From contig CAKRRJ010000119.1 of NCBI GenBank assembly GCA_934394615.1, positions 1 to 5,221 on the forward strand: DNA of 5,221 nucleotides, read 5' to 3'. Shown in pieces: positions 1 through 5,221 of the stretch. The notes beneath the pieces are model-generated. The model was not told where the DNA came from. It ran no database searches and saw only the letters and a list, made by a program, of their open reading frames with translations. Source of the stretch: an uncultured Lachnospiraceae bacterium. Its GTDB lineage: Bacteria > Bacillota > Clostridia > Lachnospirales > Lachnospiraceae. The position numbers were made by a program, and so were the translations under genes. Position 1 is the first letter of the stretch; every line of letters starts with the position of its first letter.

Positions 1-57
1 CATCATCATGCCGCACATCATAGCCATATTCATCTGCATGGTCTTAAACTGAGTCAT
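1..57 (-). CDS. Methionine-rich hypothetical protein, N-terminal fragment
   Basis: Only the first 19 codons are in the window (MTQFKTMQMNMAMMCGMMM); the gene runs off the left edge. The start at 57 is chosen because a GAGGAA Shine-Dalgarno site lies about 7 nt upstream and a consensus promoter (102-130) lies about 45 nt upstream. Nine of the 19 residues are Met and one is Cys (MMCGMMM). Such a run can be a soft-metal ligand set (Cu, Ag, Hg) or the start of a hydrophobic segment; neither can be decided from 19 residues. The family is not recognised and no function is assigned. It has its own promoter, so it is a separate transcription unit from the cysK-regulator pair upstream. That a gene starts here is fairly certain; what it encodes is unknown. 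Confidence 0.7.
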   Translation of the reverse strand, partial: MTQFKTMQMNMAMMCGMMM

Positions 58-95
58 AGCTGGTTCCTCGTTTCCGTAGTTTTTTCTACCCTATG

Positions 96-112
96 TGGCG
101 TATTGTACGCCA
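96..112. promoter_or_regulatory. Perfect inverted repeat over the -10 box, candidate operator
   Basis: The 17-bp dyad TGGCGTA-TTG-TACGCCA has perfect 7-bp arms around a 3-nt centre and contains the whole -10 box (102-107). A dimeric regulator bound here would block RNA polymerase. The binding protein is unknown. The MerR layout is unlikely because the promoter spacer is 17 nt rather than 19-20 and the dyad is not between the boxes. Confidence 0.5.
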
Positions 113-130
113 GGTAAGTGGGTTTGTCAA
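102..130 (-). promoter_or_regulatory. Sigma-A type promoter of the Met-rich gene
   Basis: On the minus strand a perfect -35 box TTGACA (130-125) is followed by a 17-nt spacer and a -10 box TACAAT (107-102). Transcription would start near 95, giving a leader of about 38 nt before the ATG at 57. Both boxes are covered by inverted repeats (124-144 and 96-112), so this intrinsically strong promoter is probably held under repression. The leader also has a small GTAG/CTAC hairpin with a six-base loop (76-89). Confidence 0.8.
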
Positions 131-144
131 GGTTATTCTGACAA
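124..144. promoter_or_regulatory. Inverted repeat over the -35 box, second candidate operator
   Basis: TTGTCA (124-129) and TGACAA (139-144) form a 6-bp inverted repeat with a 9-bp spacer. The left arm overlaps the -35 box of the Met-rich gene promoter. Its sequence is unrelated to the dyad at 96-112, so if both are real they would serve different regulators. One arm resembles the -35 consensus itself, so the repeat may partly be chance. Confidence 0.3.
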
Positions 145-150
145 TTTTAC

Positions 151-315
151 GGTGCAAGCTCGAAAATGCGTTACTGTTCACGCGTTGCGCAAACAGCAAC
201 GGATTTTGCCGATGTTTCGCATTTCCTCGCTGACGGGCGTTCGCCCTATCAGCCAACGTTGTCCCAAACTGCTTCGTGCAGGCACGGCAGTTTGCTCCGA
301 CCGTTGTCTGGCACC
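151..315 (-). ncRNA. Candidate structured RNA (or small repeat element) in the intergenic region
   Basis: This covers most of the gap between the Rrf2 stop and the next promoter. Read as minus-strand RNA, nested complementary arms give a branched fold. A closing helix GGUGC/GCACC pairs 315-311 with 155-151. CAACG/CGUUG pairs 306-302 with 258-254 and encloses an 8-bp hairpin (294-287 with 272-265) that has an inner CGUG/CACG stem. GCUGA/UCAGC pairs 253-249 with 233-229, capped by GGGC-GAAC-GCCC. AAAUGC/GCAUUU pairs 224-219 with 169-164 and encloses a 9-bp arm (200-192 with 178-170). That arm has one mismatch, which is a G-U pair only on the minus strand, favouring this orientation. I see no dedicated promoter and no U-rich terminator, and I do not recognise the family. 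It could be a 3' UTR element of the cysK-regulator transcript. The ends also match as short terminal inverted repeats (GGTGCAAG and GGTGCCAG), so a MITE-like repeat is the main alternative. Confidence 0.38.
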
Positions 316-321
316 TCAAAC

Positions 322-750
322 TTAAATCACGTAGTCTCCACCATCCTCGGTCTTCATCAGATCGGCGATGGTGTAGCTGTCAAAAAATTCATTGATTACA
401 TTGTTGAGGCGGTTCCACATTGGCAGGGTCCGGCAGTGCGGGGACATAGCGCACGGCTTGGCATCGGCCTCCAGACAGGCTACCGGAGCCAGGCATCCTT
501 CCGTCAGGCGCAGGATATCTCCGACCTTGTAATCTTCCGGCGCTCTGGAAAGGCGGTATCCACCGCCTTTTCCCTGCGCGCCTTCCACAAAACCAGACTT
601 AGAGAGATTGGACATGATAGACTCCAGATATTTCTGGGAGATATCCTGGCGCTCTGCCACCTCCTTCAAAGGTGTAAATGACCCGCTGGCATGTTCTGCC
701 AGATCCACCATCACACGCAGCGCATATCTTCCTCTTGTTGAAATCATCAT
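322..750 (-). CDS. Rrf2-family transcriptional regulator, CymR-like with Fe-S-type cysteines
   Basis: This 142-residue protein has the Rrf2 layout: an N-terminal winged helix-turn-helix (MISTRGRYALRVMVDLAEH, recognition region about 28-50, wing GKGGGYRL at 60-67), then a dimerisation helix near the C-terminus. Residues C92, C100 and C106 form CX7CX5C, the spacing of Fe-S-binding Rrf2 sensors such as NsrR and RirA; an additional C86 lies just before. Bacillus CymR lacks these cysteines. The protein ends in GDYVI, and a terminal Ile is shared with partners that dock in the CysK active site. It sits 31 nt after cysK, so the two are probably cotranscribed. The start is placed at 750 (Met-Met-Ile-Ser, the usual family start; 747 is equally possible). 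An in-frame ATG at 792 is rejected because it adds a Lys-rich tail inside the cysK end. AGAAGGA or GGGGA upstream could serve as the ribosome site; neither has ideal spacing. Family certain; target genes inferred. Confidence 0.93.
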   Translation of the reverse strand: MMISTRGRYALRVMVDLAEHASGSFTPLKEVAERQDISQKYLESIMSNLSKSGFVEGAQGKGGGYRLSRAPEDYKVGDILRLTEGCLAPVACLEADAKPCAMSPHCRTLPMWNRLNNVINEFFDSYTIADLMKTEDGGDYVI

Positions 751-781
751 AATCCCCAAACCATCCTTCTTTATCTGTTTT

Positions 782-1714
782 TTAATCTGCAAATAACGGG
801 GTGGACAGATAGCGGTCTCCGGTATCCGGAAGAAGTACTACGATTGTCTTACCCTCATTCTCCGGGCGTTTTGCCAGCTCAATGGCAGCCCAGGTGGCAG
901 CTCCGGAGGAAATACCTACCAGAACGCCTTCATTCTTTCCGACAGCCTTACCGGTTGCGAATGCATCCTCGTTGCTGACCAGAATGATTTCGTCATAAAC
1001 CTTGGTATCCAGCACATCCGGTACAAAACCTGCGCCGATTCCCTGAATCTTGTGAGGACCTGCCACACCAGTGGAGAGCACTGCGGAAGTGGCCGGCTCT
1101 ACTGCAACTACCTTTACATCCGGGTTCTTGGACTTTAAGAACTTACCGGTTCCGGTAATGGTACCGCCGGTACCAACACCTGCTACAAAGTAATCTACCT
1201 TACCGTCAGTATCTTCCCAGATCTCCGGGCCGGTGGTCTCAAAATGAGCCTGCGGGTTTGCCGGGTTTACAAACTGACCGGTTACAAATGCGTTCGGAAT
1301 TTCTTTTGCCAGCTCATCTGCCTTGGCGATGGCACCCTTCATGCCCTTTGCGCCCTCGGTCAGGACAAGCTCTGCGCCGTATGCTTTCATTAACTGGCGG
1401 CGCTCAACAGACATGGTCTCCGGCATTACAATGATGATGCGGTAGCCGCGTGCTGCTGCTACGGATGCCAGGCCAATGCCGGTGTTGCCGGAGGTCGGCT
1501 CAATGATGACAGAGTCCGGCTTTAACTGGCCGCTCTTCTCTGCTGCATCGATCATTGCCTTGGCAATACGGTCTTTTACAGAACCTGCCGGATTGAAGTA
1601 CTCCAGCTTTGCCAGAACTTTCGCCTTTAAGCCATACTTTTTCTCGATATTTGTGAGCTCCAGGAGAGGGGTTTTTCCGATCAGCTGGTCTGCAGAAGTG
1701 TAAATGTTTGCCAT
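782..1714 (-). CDS. cysK: Cysteine synthase A (O-acetylserine sulfhydrylase)
   Basis: This PLP enzyme of the cytoplasm makes L-cysteine and acetate from O-acetylserine and sulfide, the last step of cysteine synthesis. The 310-residue length is normal for CysK. Visible landmarks in order: PLP lysine K47 in NPAGSVKDR, substrate loop TSGNTG at 74-79, PLP-phosphate loop GTGGT at 181-185, [10 protein letters not shown] at 221-230, GISSGAA at 267-273 with the serine that contacts the pyridine nitrogen, and [10 protein letters not shown] at 296-305. All catalytic positions are intact. The start at 1714 is fixed by AAGGAGG 8 nt upstream; the reading frame stays open for 38 more codons to 1828, but those residues have no CysK similarity. 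The gene follows the O-acetylhomoserine sulfhydrylase by 219 nt and precedes the Rrf2 regulator by 31 nt. In Bacillus and Staphylococcus CysK also acts as the co-repressor partner of CymR, a role this arrangement would allow. Confidence 0.97.
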   Translation of the reverse strand: MANIYTSADQLIGKTPLLELTNIEKKYGLKAKVLAKLEYFNPAGSVKDRIAKAMIDAAEKSGQLKPDSVIIEPTSGNTGIGLASVAAARGYRIIIVMPETMSVERRQLMKAYGAELVLTEGAKGMKGAIAKADELAKEIPNAFVTGQFVNPANPQAHFETTGPEIWEDTDGKVDYFVAGVGTGGTITGTGKFLKSKNPDVKVVAVEPATSAVLSTGVAGPHKIQGIGAGFVPDVLDTKVYDEIILVSNEDAFATGKAVGKNEGVLVGISSGAATWAAIELAKRPENEGKTIVVLLPDTGDRYLSTPLFAD

Positions 1715-1730
1715 TTTTATATCCTCCTTG

Positions 1731-1742
1731 CGTTGTGCAACG
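1731..1742 (-). promoter_or_regulatory. Small dyad just upstream of the cysK ribosome site
   Basis: CGTTG-CA-CAACG (minus strand) lies immediately before the AAGGAGG site of cysK. As RNA it would be a small hairpin (CGUU-GCAC-AACG) beside the ribosome site, too short to hide it. It may be an operator half or mere chance. No perfect sigma-A promoter is visible between 1743 and 1871, although an AT-rich stretch (about 1743-1771) contains weak -10-like sequences such as CAGAAT. Confidence 0.2.
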
Positions 1743-1803
1743 TTTTTATTTCTGATTTTCTTATTCTGACTCTGTTTTCCGCCCGGCAGAAATGTCAGAC
1801 AGA

Positions 1804-1828
1804 TTGTTTCCGGATTTATTCCGGACAA
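1804..1828. promoter_or_regulatory. TCCGGA inverted repeat upstream of cysK, candidate operator
   Basis: Two TCCGGA hexamers (1809-1814 and 1820-1825) are separated by an AT-only 5-bp centre and flanked by TTG on one side and CAA on the other, making an imperfect 25-bp dyad about 90-115 bp before the cysK start. This is a plausible site for a dimeric regulator such as the adjacent Rrf2 protein, whose relatives bind pseudo-palindromes of this size. The assignment to that protein is inference. Confidence 0.35.
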
Positions 1829-1871
1829 TTGCGGGCCGCTCTCTCCTGCATATGGGTGGGGGAGTCGCAGG

Positions 1872-1910
1872 AAAAGGGCAGCCCGGCCTGTGCAGTCTTA
1901 CCTGCTGCCC
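1872..1910 (-). terminator. Terminator-like hairpin after the O-acetylhomoserine sulfhydrylase gene
   Basis: On the minus strand GGGCAGC (1910-1904) pairs with GCTGCCC (1882-1876), followed directly by TTTT (1875-1872). The stem is 7 bp, mostly G-C, with a long 21-nt loop, and the T-run is short, so termination may be partial and some transcripts may continue into cysK. A competing pairing of 1928-1923 with 1883-1878 uses the same downstream arm. Confidence 0.45.
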
Positions 1911-1933
1911 ACACGCTGTGCAGGCTGCAGCTC

Positions 1934-3220
1934 TTATTTTACTGCTTCAAAACCATGTTTCAGGTCATCGATGATATCGTCGATATGCTCGGTACCAATG
2001 GAAAGACGAATGGTGGTCGGTTTAATACCGCATGCCAGCAGGCCTTCCTCGTCTAACTGGGAGTGGGTGGTGGATGCCGGATGGATAACCAGGGACTTCA
2101 CATCAGCCACATTTGCCAGCAGGGAGAATAACTCCAGGCTCTCGGTGAATTTCTTTGCGGTATTGACATCACCCTTGATCTCGAAAGTGAAGATGGAACC
2201 TGCACCGTTCGGGAAGTAGCGGTCATACAGCTCTTTCTGACGTCCGGTAGCCAGCGACGGATGGTTTACTTTCTCTACCTGCGGATGGTTCTTTAAGAAC
2301 TCAACAACTTTCAGCGCATTCTCCACATGACGCTCAACTCTTAAGGACAGAGTCTCCAGGCCCTGCAGTAACAGGAAGGAGTTGAACGGGGAAATGGTAG
2401 CGCCCAGGTCTCTCATCAGAGTGGTACGAAGTTTTGTGATATAAGCGGCATTTCCGCATACATCGGTAAATACAACACCGTGGTAAGACGGGTTCGGCTG
2501 GCTTAATCCCGGGAACTTGTCGTTCTGAGCCCAGTCAAATTTACCACCGTCTACAACAACGCCGCCCATTACGGTGCCATGGCCGCCCATGAACTTGGTA
2601 GCGGAATGTACCACGATATCAGCGCCGTGCTCCAGCGGACGAAGCAGATACGGAGTAGCAAAGGTGCTGTCTACGATGAACGGAATGCCGTGGCGGTGAG
2701 CGATCTCTCCGATTGCTTCCAGGTCAACAACATCAGAGTTCGGGTTGCCAAGAGTCTCTGCATAGAGAAGCTTGGTGTTCGGCTGAATAGCCTTCTCAAA
2801 GTTTTCCGGATTGGAAGGATCTACCAGAGTGGTAGTGATTCCCTGCTCCGGCAGAGTATTTTCAAACAGGTTGGTGGTTCCGCCATACAGATTGGTGGAA
2901 GATACGATGTGGTCTCCAGCCTTTGCGATGTTCTGGATTGCGTAAGCGATTGCTGCGGAACCGGATGCAGTAGCCAGTGCTCCTACACCGCCCTCTAACG
3001 CTGCGACTCTCTTCTCAAATACATCGGAGGTCGGGTTCATCAGTCTGGTGTAGATATTGCCCGGCTCAGATAAAGCAAAGCGGCCTGCTGCCTGCGCGGA
3101 ATCTTTAAATACATAAGAAGTGGTTGCATAAATCGGAACAGCTCTGGAATCCGTTGCCGGATCTGCGTTCTCCTGTCCTACATGGAGCTGAAGGGTCTCA
3201 AACTTGTAATTCTTGCTCAT
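1934..3220 (-). CDS. metY: O-acetylhomoserine sulfhydrylase (PLP, Cys/Met metabolism family)
   Basis: It converts O-acetylhomoserine and sulfide to homocysteine (direct sulfhydrylation), feeding methionine synthesis in the cytoplasm. The 428-residue length and an insert around 227-260 ([25 protein letters not shown]) point to this branch rather than to cystathionine gamma-synthase or beta-lyase, which are near 380-400 residues. Key residues: Y57 and R59 in YTRLMNPT (phosphate contact from the neighbouring subunit), SGSAA at 86-90, D184 in [13 protein letters not shown] lysine K209 in [12 protein letters not shown], the SLVIHPAST loop at 376-384, and R405 for the substrate carboxylate. The start at 3220 gives the normal family N-terminus ([13 protein letters not shown]); the frame is open to 3343 but would then cross the promoter. 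The ribosome site is weak (AAAGGCAGG). It has its own promoter at 3327-3355. The symbol metY is used for this activity; some genomes call it cysD. Substrate choice is inferred from family features. Confidence 0.94.
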   Translation of the reverse strand: MSKNYKFETLQLHVGQENADPATDSRAVPIYATTSYVFKDSAQAAGRFALSEPGNIYTRLMNPTSDVFEKRVAALEGGVGALATASGSAAIAYAIQNIAKAGDHIVSSTNLYGGTTNLFENTLPEQGITTTLVDPSNPENFEKAIQPNTKLLYAETLGNPNSDVVDLEAIGEIAHRHGIPFIVDSTFATPYLLRPLEHGADIVVHSATKFMGGHGTVMGGVVVDGGKFDWAQNDKFPGLSQPNPSYHGVVFTDVCGNAAYITKLRTTLMRDLGATISPFNSFLLLQGLETLSLRVERHVENALKVVEFLKNHPQVEKVNHPSLATGRQKELYDRYFPNGAGSIFTFEIKGDVNTAKKFTESLELFSLLANVADVKSLVIHPASTTHSQLDEEGLLACGIKPTTIRLSIGTEHIDDIIDDLKHGFEAVK

Positions 3221-3308
3221 GGTATGTACCTGCCTTTCCAATTTCATCCATAACTGGTTTCGTACCTGTTCATCTGGTCGTATTTTTGAATTACCCTGTA
3301 CTTCTCTA

Positions 3309-3344
3309 GGTGATTCGTTGTTTCGTATTATAACCACTATCACC
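3309..3344. repeat. Inverted repeat bracketing the -10 box of the sulfhydrylase promoter
   Basis: GGTGAT (3309-3314) and ATCACC (3339-3344) are perfect inverted arms 24 bp apart, one on each side of the -10 box; adding two outer bases keeps 7 of 8 pairs. One arm is in the spacer and the other just past the start point. This could be a pair of regulator half-sites or a chance match. Confidence 0.3.
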
Positions 3345-3355
3345 CACTATGTCAA
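3327..3355 (-). promoter_or_regulatory. Consensus sigma-A promoter of the O-acetylhomoserine sulfhydrylase gene
   Basis: Both boxes match perfectly: TTGACA (3355-3350), 17-nt spacer, TATAAT (3332-3327) on the minus strand. Transcription should start near 3320, giving a leader of about 100 nt. A-T rich tracts at 3367-3385 sit where an UP element would be. Such a strong promoter in a sulfur gene implies repression; the flanking repeats are candidates. I looked for S-box (SAM-I) and T-box landmarks in the leader and saw none. Confidence 0.9.
3334..3350. repeat. 10-bp-phased direct repeat in the promoter spacer
   Basis: CCACTAT occurs at 3334-3340 and again at 3344-3350, exactly one helical turn apart, filling the spacer of the sulfhydrylase promoter and touching the -35 box. 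Two same-face sites between the boxes are a common operator layout. No known binding protein is recognised. Confidence 0.4.
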
Positions 3356-3396
3356 TAGGTTTATAGGTGTTTTTTTAGAAAAACAATTCATCACGC

Positions 3397-3439
3397 AAAA
3401 AGAGGAGAAGCCCTCTGTTTTCAGAAAGTTTCTCCTCTT
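3397..3439 (-). terminator. Intrinsic terminator of the yqeY-pepV unit
   Basis: On the minus strand AAGAGGAGAA (3439-3430) pairs perfectly with TTCTCCTCTT (3409-3400), and the pairing continues inward with one G-T and one C-G pair. The downstream arm runs into a five-T tract (3401-3397). It lies 40 nt after the PepV stop and before the next promoter, so it separates the two units. There is no T-run in the plus direction, so it acts on the minus strand. Confidence 0.85.
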
Positions 3440-3478
3440 GGTTATGATTCCTCTGTATTCAGTTTATTCCCGTGCTGA

Positions 3479-4885
3479 TCAGCCGCAAAGATCCGCGATC
3501 GCCTGCGCGAAGATCTTCGCGCTGACTACCAGCTCCTCCACAACGGCAAACTCATCCGGTCCGTGCATCTTGTTGTCGGTCTCCGGCATAGCCGCGCCGA
3601 ACGCAACGCCGTTCTTCAGGCTGTGCACATACGTGCCGCCTCCCATAAACTGGCACTCACCCTTACGGCCGGTGTGCGTCTCAAATGCCTTCAATAAGGT
3701 CTTTACAAAATGAGAATCCCCGGAAACGTGATGCGGCGGAGTCATGGACTTGTTTAACAGGGTAAGTCCCTGCTCTGCCATGCGGCTTCTCGCAACCTCC
3801 AGCACATTCTCATTGTTTCCACATACCGGCACACGGCTGTCGAACTCACCATCCAGGCTTCCCGCGTCTACAGTCAGCATGGAAAATGCCAGGGTCAGCT
3901 TGCCGGAGATCTCATCCTCCATGGCAATGCCAAGCGTGGTTCCATCCACATCGCCGTGCGGCATCAGGGCTGCGGTCTTTCTTAACACATCGATCTGCGC
4001 GCACGGAGCAAAATCGAGCTTGCCAAGGAATACCAGAAGGCCGGTCAGGGCATTGTTGCCGACTGCCGGTGTGGACGCATGCGCGCCGGTTCCGGTTGCG
4101 GTGATCCGGGTCACTGCGCCATCAGCTTCAAACTCAAAATGGATGCCTGTCTCTTTCTCGGTCTCCGCTGCCGCTGCATCGAGCACTGCGGCATCAAAGC
4201 CCTCTACTGCTGCTCTTGCCTTTCCCGGAACCACATTGGTCTTGGTTCCTGCCTTGATGGAAACCAGCTTCGGAAGCGCGTCGGACGGCGCGAACTCAGC
4301 CGTAAAGTGTGCCGGGAAACGGCCCTTCTCGGTATTTACAAGCGGATAGGCAGCATCCGGGGAAAAGGTCATCGGAGCCTCTTTCTCGATGCTGTAGTAA
4401 TGCTTAATATCACTGCTGCCGCACTCCTCATCGGTGCCCAGGATCAGGCGCACGTTCTTCTTTAACGGGATGCCAAGTTCCTTCACGGCACGCATCGCGT
4501 AGAGCGCTGCGACCGCCGGTCCCTTATCGTCCGCGGTTCCGCGTCCGTACAGCTTTCCGTCTTTTACGACCGGCTTAAACGGCTCGGTCACAGTCCAGCC
4601 TTCGCCTGCCGGAACAACATCCAGATGCGCCAGGATATCCAGCTGGTGCGGAAGCTCATTCATGTCCACACAGCCGACATAACCATCGTAGTCACCACAG
4701 GTATCAAATCCATAGCCCTCTGCCATATCCAGTGCAGTATCCAGGCATTCTGCCGCCCCCGGTCCAAACGGCATATCTTCCTCTTCCGGCATCTTTTCGC
4801 TGTTGATGCGGCAGAGTTCGCAGATATCCTCGATCATCTCGTCTTTATGCGCGTCCACCCAGGCGCTGATCTTATCTTTGTACAT
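3479..4885 (-). CDS. pepV: PepV-type dipeptidase, M20 family di-zinc metallopeptidase
   Basis: This is a cytoplasmic dipeptidase that cleaves unblocked dipeptides, often including beta-alanyl ones such as carnosine. The 468-residue length is typical of PepV. The metal and catalytic residues are intact and fall almost at the positions known for Lactobacillus PepV: H87 and D89 (HLDVVPAG), D119 (GRGTADDKGP), E153 and E154 (TDEECGSSD), D177 (FSPDAAYP), H441 (MHGPDE). The lid domain is about 190-390 and contains N217 (TKTNVVPGKA) and H269 (GAHASTPAVGNNAL); GGGTYVHSL at 415-423 is a family motif. There is no signal peptide. The start at 4885 follows a G-rich ribosome site (AGGGGGA) about 9 nt upstream, which lies in the 18-nt gap after the YqeY stop, so the two genes are very likely one operon. 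The exact dipeptide preference cannot be read from sequence. Confidence 0.95.
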   Translation of the reverse strand: MYKDKISAWVDAHKDEMIEDICELCRINSEKMPEEEDMPFGPGAAECLDTALDMAEGYGFDTCGDYDGYVGCVDMNELPHQLDILAHLDVVPAGEGWTVTEPFKPVVKDGKLYGRGTADDKGPAVAALYAMRAVKELGIPLKKNVRLILGTDEECGSSDIKHYYSIEKEAPMTFSPDAAYPLVNTEKGRFPAHFTAEFAPSDALPKLVSIKAGTKTNVVPGKARAAVEGFDAAVLDAAAAETEKETGIHFEFEADGAVTRITATGTGAHASTPAVGNNALTGLLVFLGKLDFAPCAQIDVLRKTAALMPHGDVDGTTLGIAMEDEISGKLTLAFSMLTVDAGSLDGEFDSRVPVCGNNENVLEVARSRMAEQGLTLLNKSMTPPHHVSGDSHFVKTLLKAFETHTGRKGECQFMGGGTYVHSLKNGVAFGAAMPETDNKMHGPDEFAVVEELVVSAKIFAQAIADLCG

Positions 4886-4903
4886 AAAATTAATTCCCCC
4901 TGA

Positions 4904-5221
4904 TTATTTGGTCATAGAAGCCAGAGTCTGGTTTACCAGCTTGCCATCCGCTTTTCCTTTTACCTTCGGCATCAGGACTTTCATGATCTTGCCCTTATCT
5001 GCAGCGGTCGGCTGTTCAATGCCAAGCTCTGCGAGAACACCTTTGATGACCTCGGTGATCTGCTCTACATTCATATCTTCCGGAGCGAACTCTTTGTATA
5101 CGGCAAGTCTTGCAGCAGCCTCCTCGCGGATGTCGGTGCGGTCTGCCGGAGCCATGTCGTAGGTCTCCTGGGTCTGGCGGATCTCTTTCTTTACAACTGC
5201 GTTCTCCTCATCCTCAGTCAG
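4904..5221 (-). CDS. yqeY: GatB/YqeY domain protein, 5' end missing
   Basis: The last 105 codons are present; the reading frame stays open to the right edge, so the start lies outside the window. The internal ATG at 5155 is not the start, since the 22 codons before it (LTEDEENAVVKKEIRQTQET...) continue the family sequence. The whole family is about 150 residues, so some 40 are missing. Recognisable parts are the conserved helical region LTEDE...KKEIRQ, the EEAAARLAVYKEFAPEDM stretch and the C-terminal signature KGKIMKVLMPKVKGKADGKLVNQ, where the family resembles the tail domain of GatB, the tRNA-dependent amidotransferase subunit that contacts tRNA. The precise role of stand-alone YqeY is not settled; tRNA binding is an inference from the shared domain. 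It is followed after 18 nt by pepV. Confidence 0.93.
   Translation of the reverse strand: MTEDEENAVVKKEIRQTQETYDMAPADRTDIREEAAARLAVYKEFAPEDMNVEQITEVIKGVLAELGIEQPTAADKGKIMKVLMPKVKGKADGKLVNQTLASMTK

Noticed and set aside
1..25. CATCATCAT run as a polyhistidine-coding stretch on the plus strand
   Set aside because: It is the complement of the ATGATGATG Met codons of the minus-strand gene, and no plus-strand start or ribosome site supports it.
265..294. Intrinsic terminator for the cysK-regulator unit
   Set aside because: The hairpin is strong, but the bases after it (GGACAACG on the minus strand) are not T-rich, so it is treated as part of the folded element instead.
86..319. 77-codon minus-strand open frame filling the gap after the regulator
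   Set aside because: It begins with TTG, has no ribosome site, runs straight through the consensus promoter at 102-130, and its Arg/Asn/Gln-rich product has no recognisable domain. The base-pairing pattern explains the region better.
166..681. 171-codon plus-strand open frame
   Set aside because: It is mostly antisense to the Rrf2 gene, has no promoter or ribosome site, and shows no protein family features.
747..792. Longer start for the regulator (ATG at 792) and a five-codon upstream frame at 764
   Set aside because: The longer form begins inside the end of cysK and adds residues absent from Rrf2 proteins. The short frame (Met-Val-Trp-Gly-Leu) has AGAAGG too close to its ATG to be a working ribosome site.
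3221..3320. Riboswitch in the leader of the sulfhydrylase gene
   Set aside because: The leader is about 100 nt, but I see no S-box or T-box conserved sequences, no strong helices and no terminator before the ATG; only the small GGTA/TACC dyad at 3221-3230.
3744..4349. 201-codon plus-strand open frame
   Set aside because: It is a shadow of the intact PepV gene, with Ser/Ala/Pro-rich low-complexity composition typical of antisense frames in codon-biased genes.

Overview
The window looks like chromosomal DNA from a Gram-positive Clostridia species, most likely Lachnospiraceae. I infer this from the roughly balanced base composition, strong Shine-Dalgarno sites, consensus sigma-A promoters, and the style of the PepV, YqeY, O-acetylhomoserine sulfhydrylase and Rrf2 proteins. 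The assignment is an inference; no rRNA or marker gene is present. Every gene I accept is on the minus strand, so transcription runs from high to low coordinates. There is no phage, IS, CRISPR or tRNA signal.

Reading in the direction of transcription: (1) The 3' part of a GatB/YqeY-domain gene (4904-5221, cut by the window end) is followed after 18 nt by a PepV-type M20 dipeptidase (3479-4885). The pair ends at a good intrinsic terminator (3397-3439). (2) A consensus sigma-A promoter (3327-3355) then drives an O-acetylhomoserine sulfhydrylase (1934-3220), followed by a weaker terminator-like hairpin (1872-1910). (3) cysK (782-1714) and an Rrf2-family regulator (322-750) form a tight two-gene unit with a 31-nt gap. 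(4) A gene-free stretch of about 190 nt (131-321) can be folded by eye into a compact branched RNA-like structure (151-315). (5) A second consensus promoter (102-130), overlapped by two inverted repeats, drives a methionine-rich gene of which only 19 codons are visible (1-57).

The centre of the window is a sulfide-assimilation module. One enzyme puts sulfide onto O-acetylhomoserine (homocysteine, then methionine). CysK puts it onto O-acetylserine (cysteine). The adjacent Rrf2 protein is a plausible CymR-like cysteine regulator. It ends in -GDYVI, and a C-terminal isoleucine is how several unrelated partners enter the CysK active site. Unlike Bacillus CymR it also carries a CX7CX5C cysteine set like Fe-S Rrf2 sensors such as NsrR and RirA. 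The best leads for something undescribed are this regulator, the folded intergenic element, and the doubly dyad-marked promoter of the Met-rich gene.
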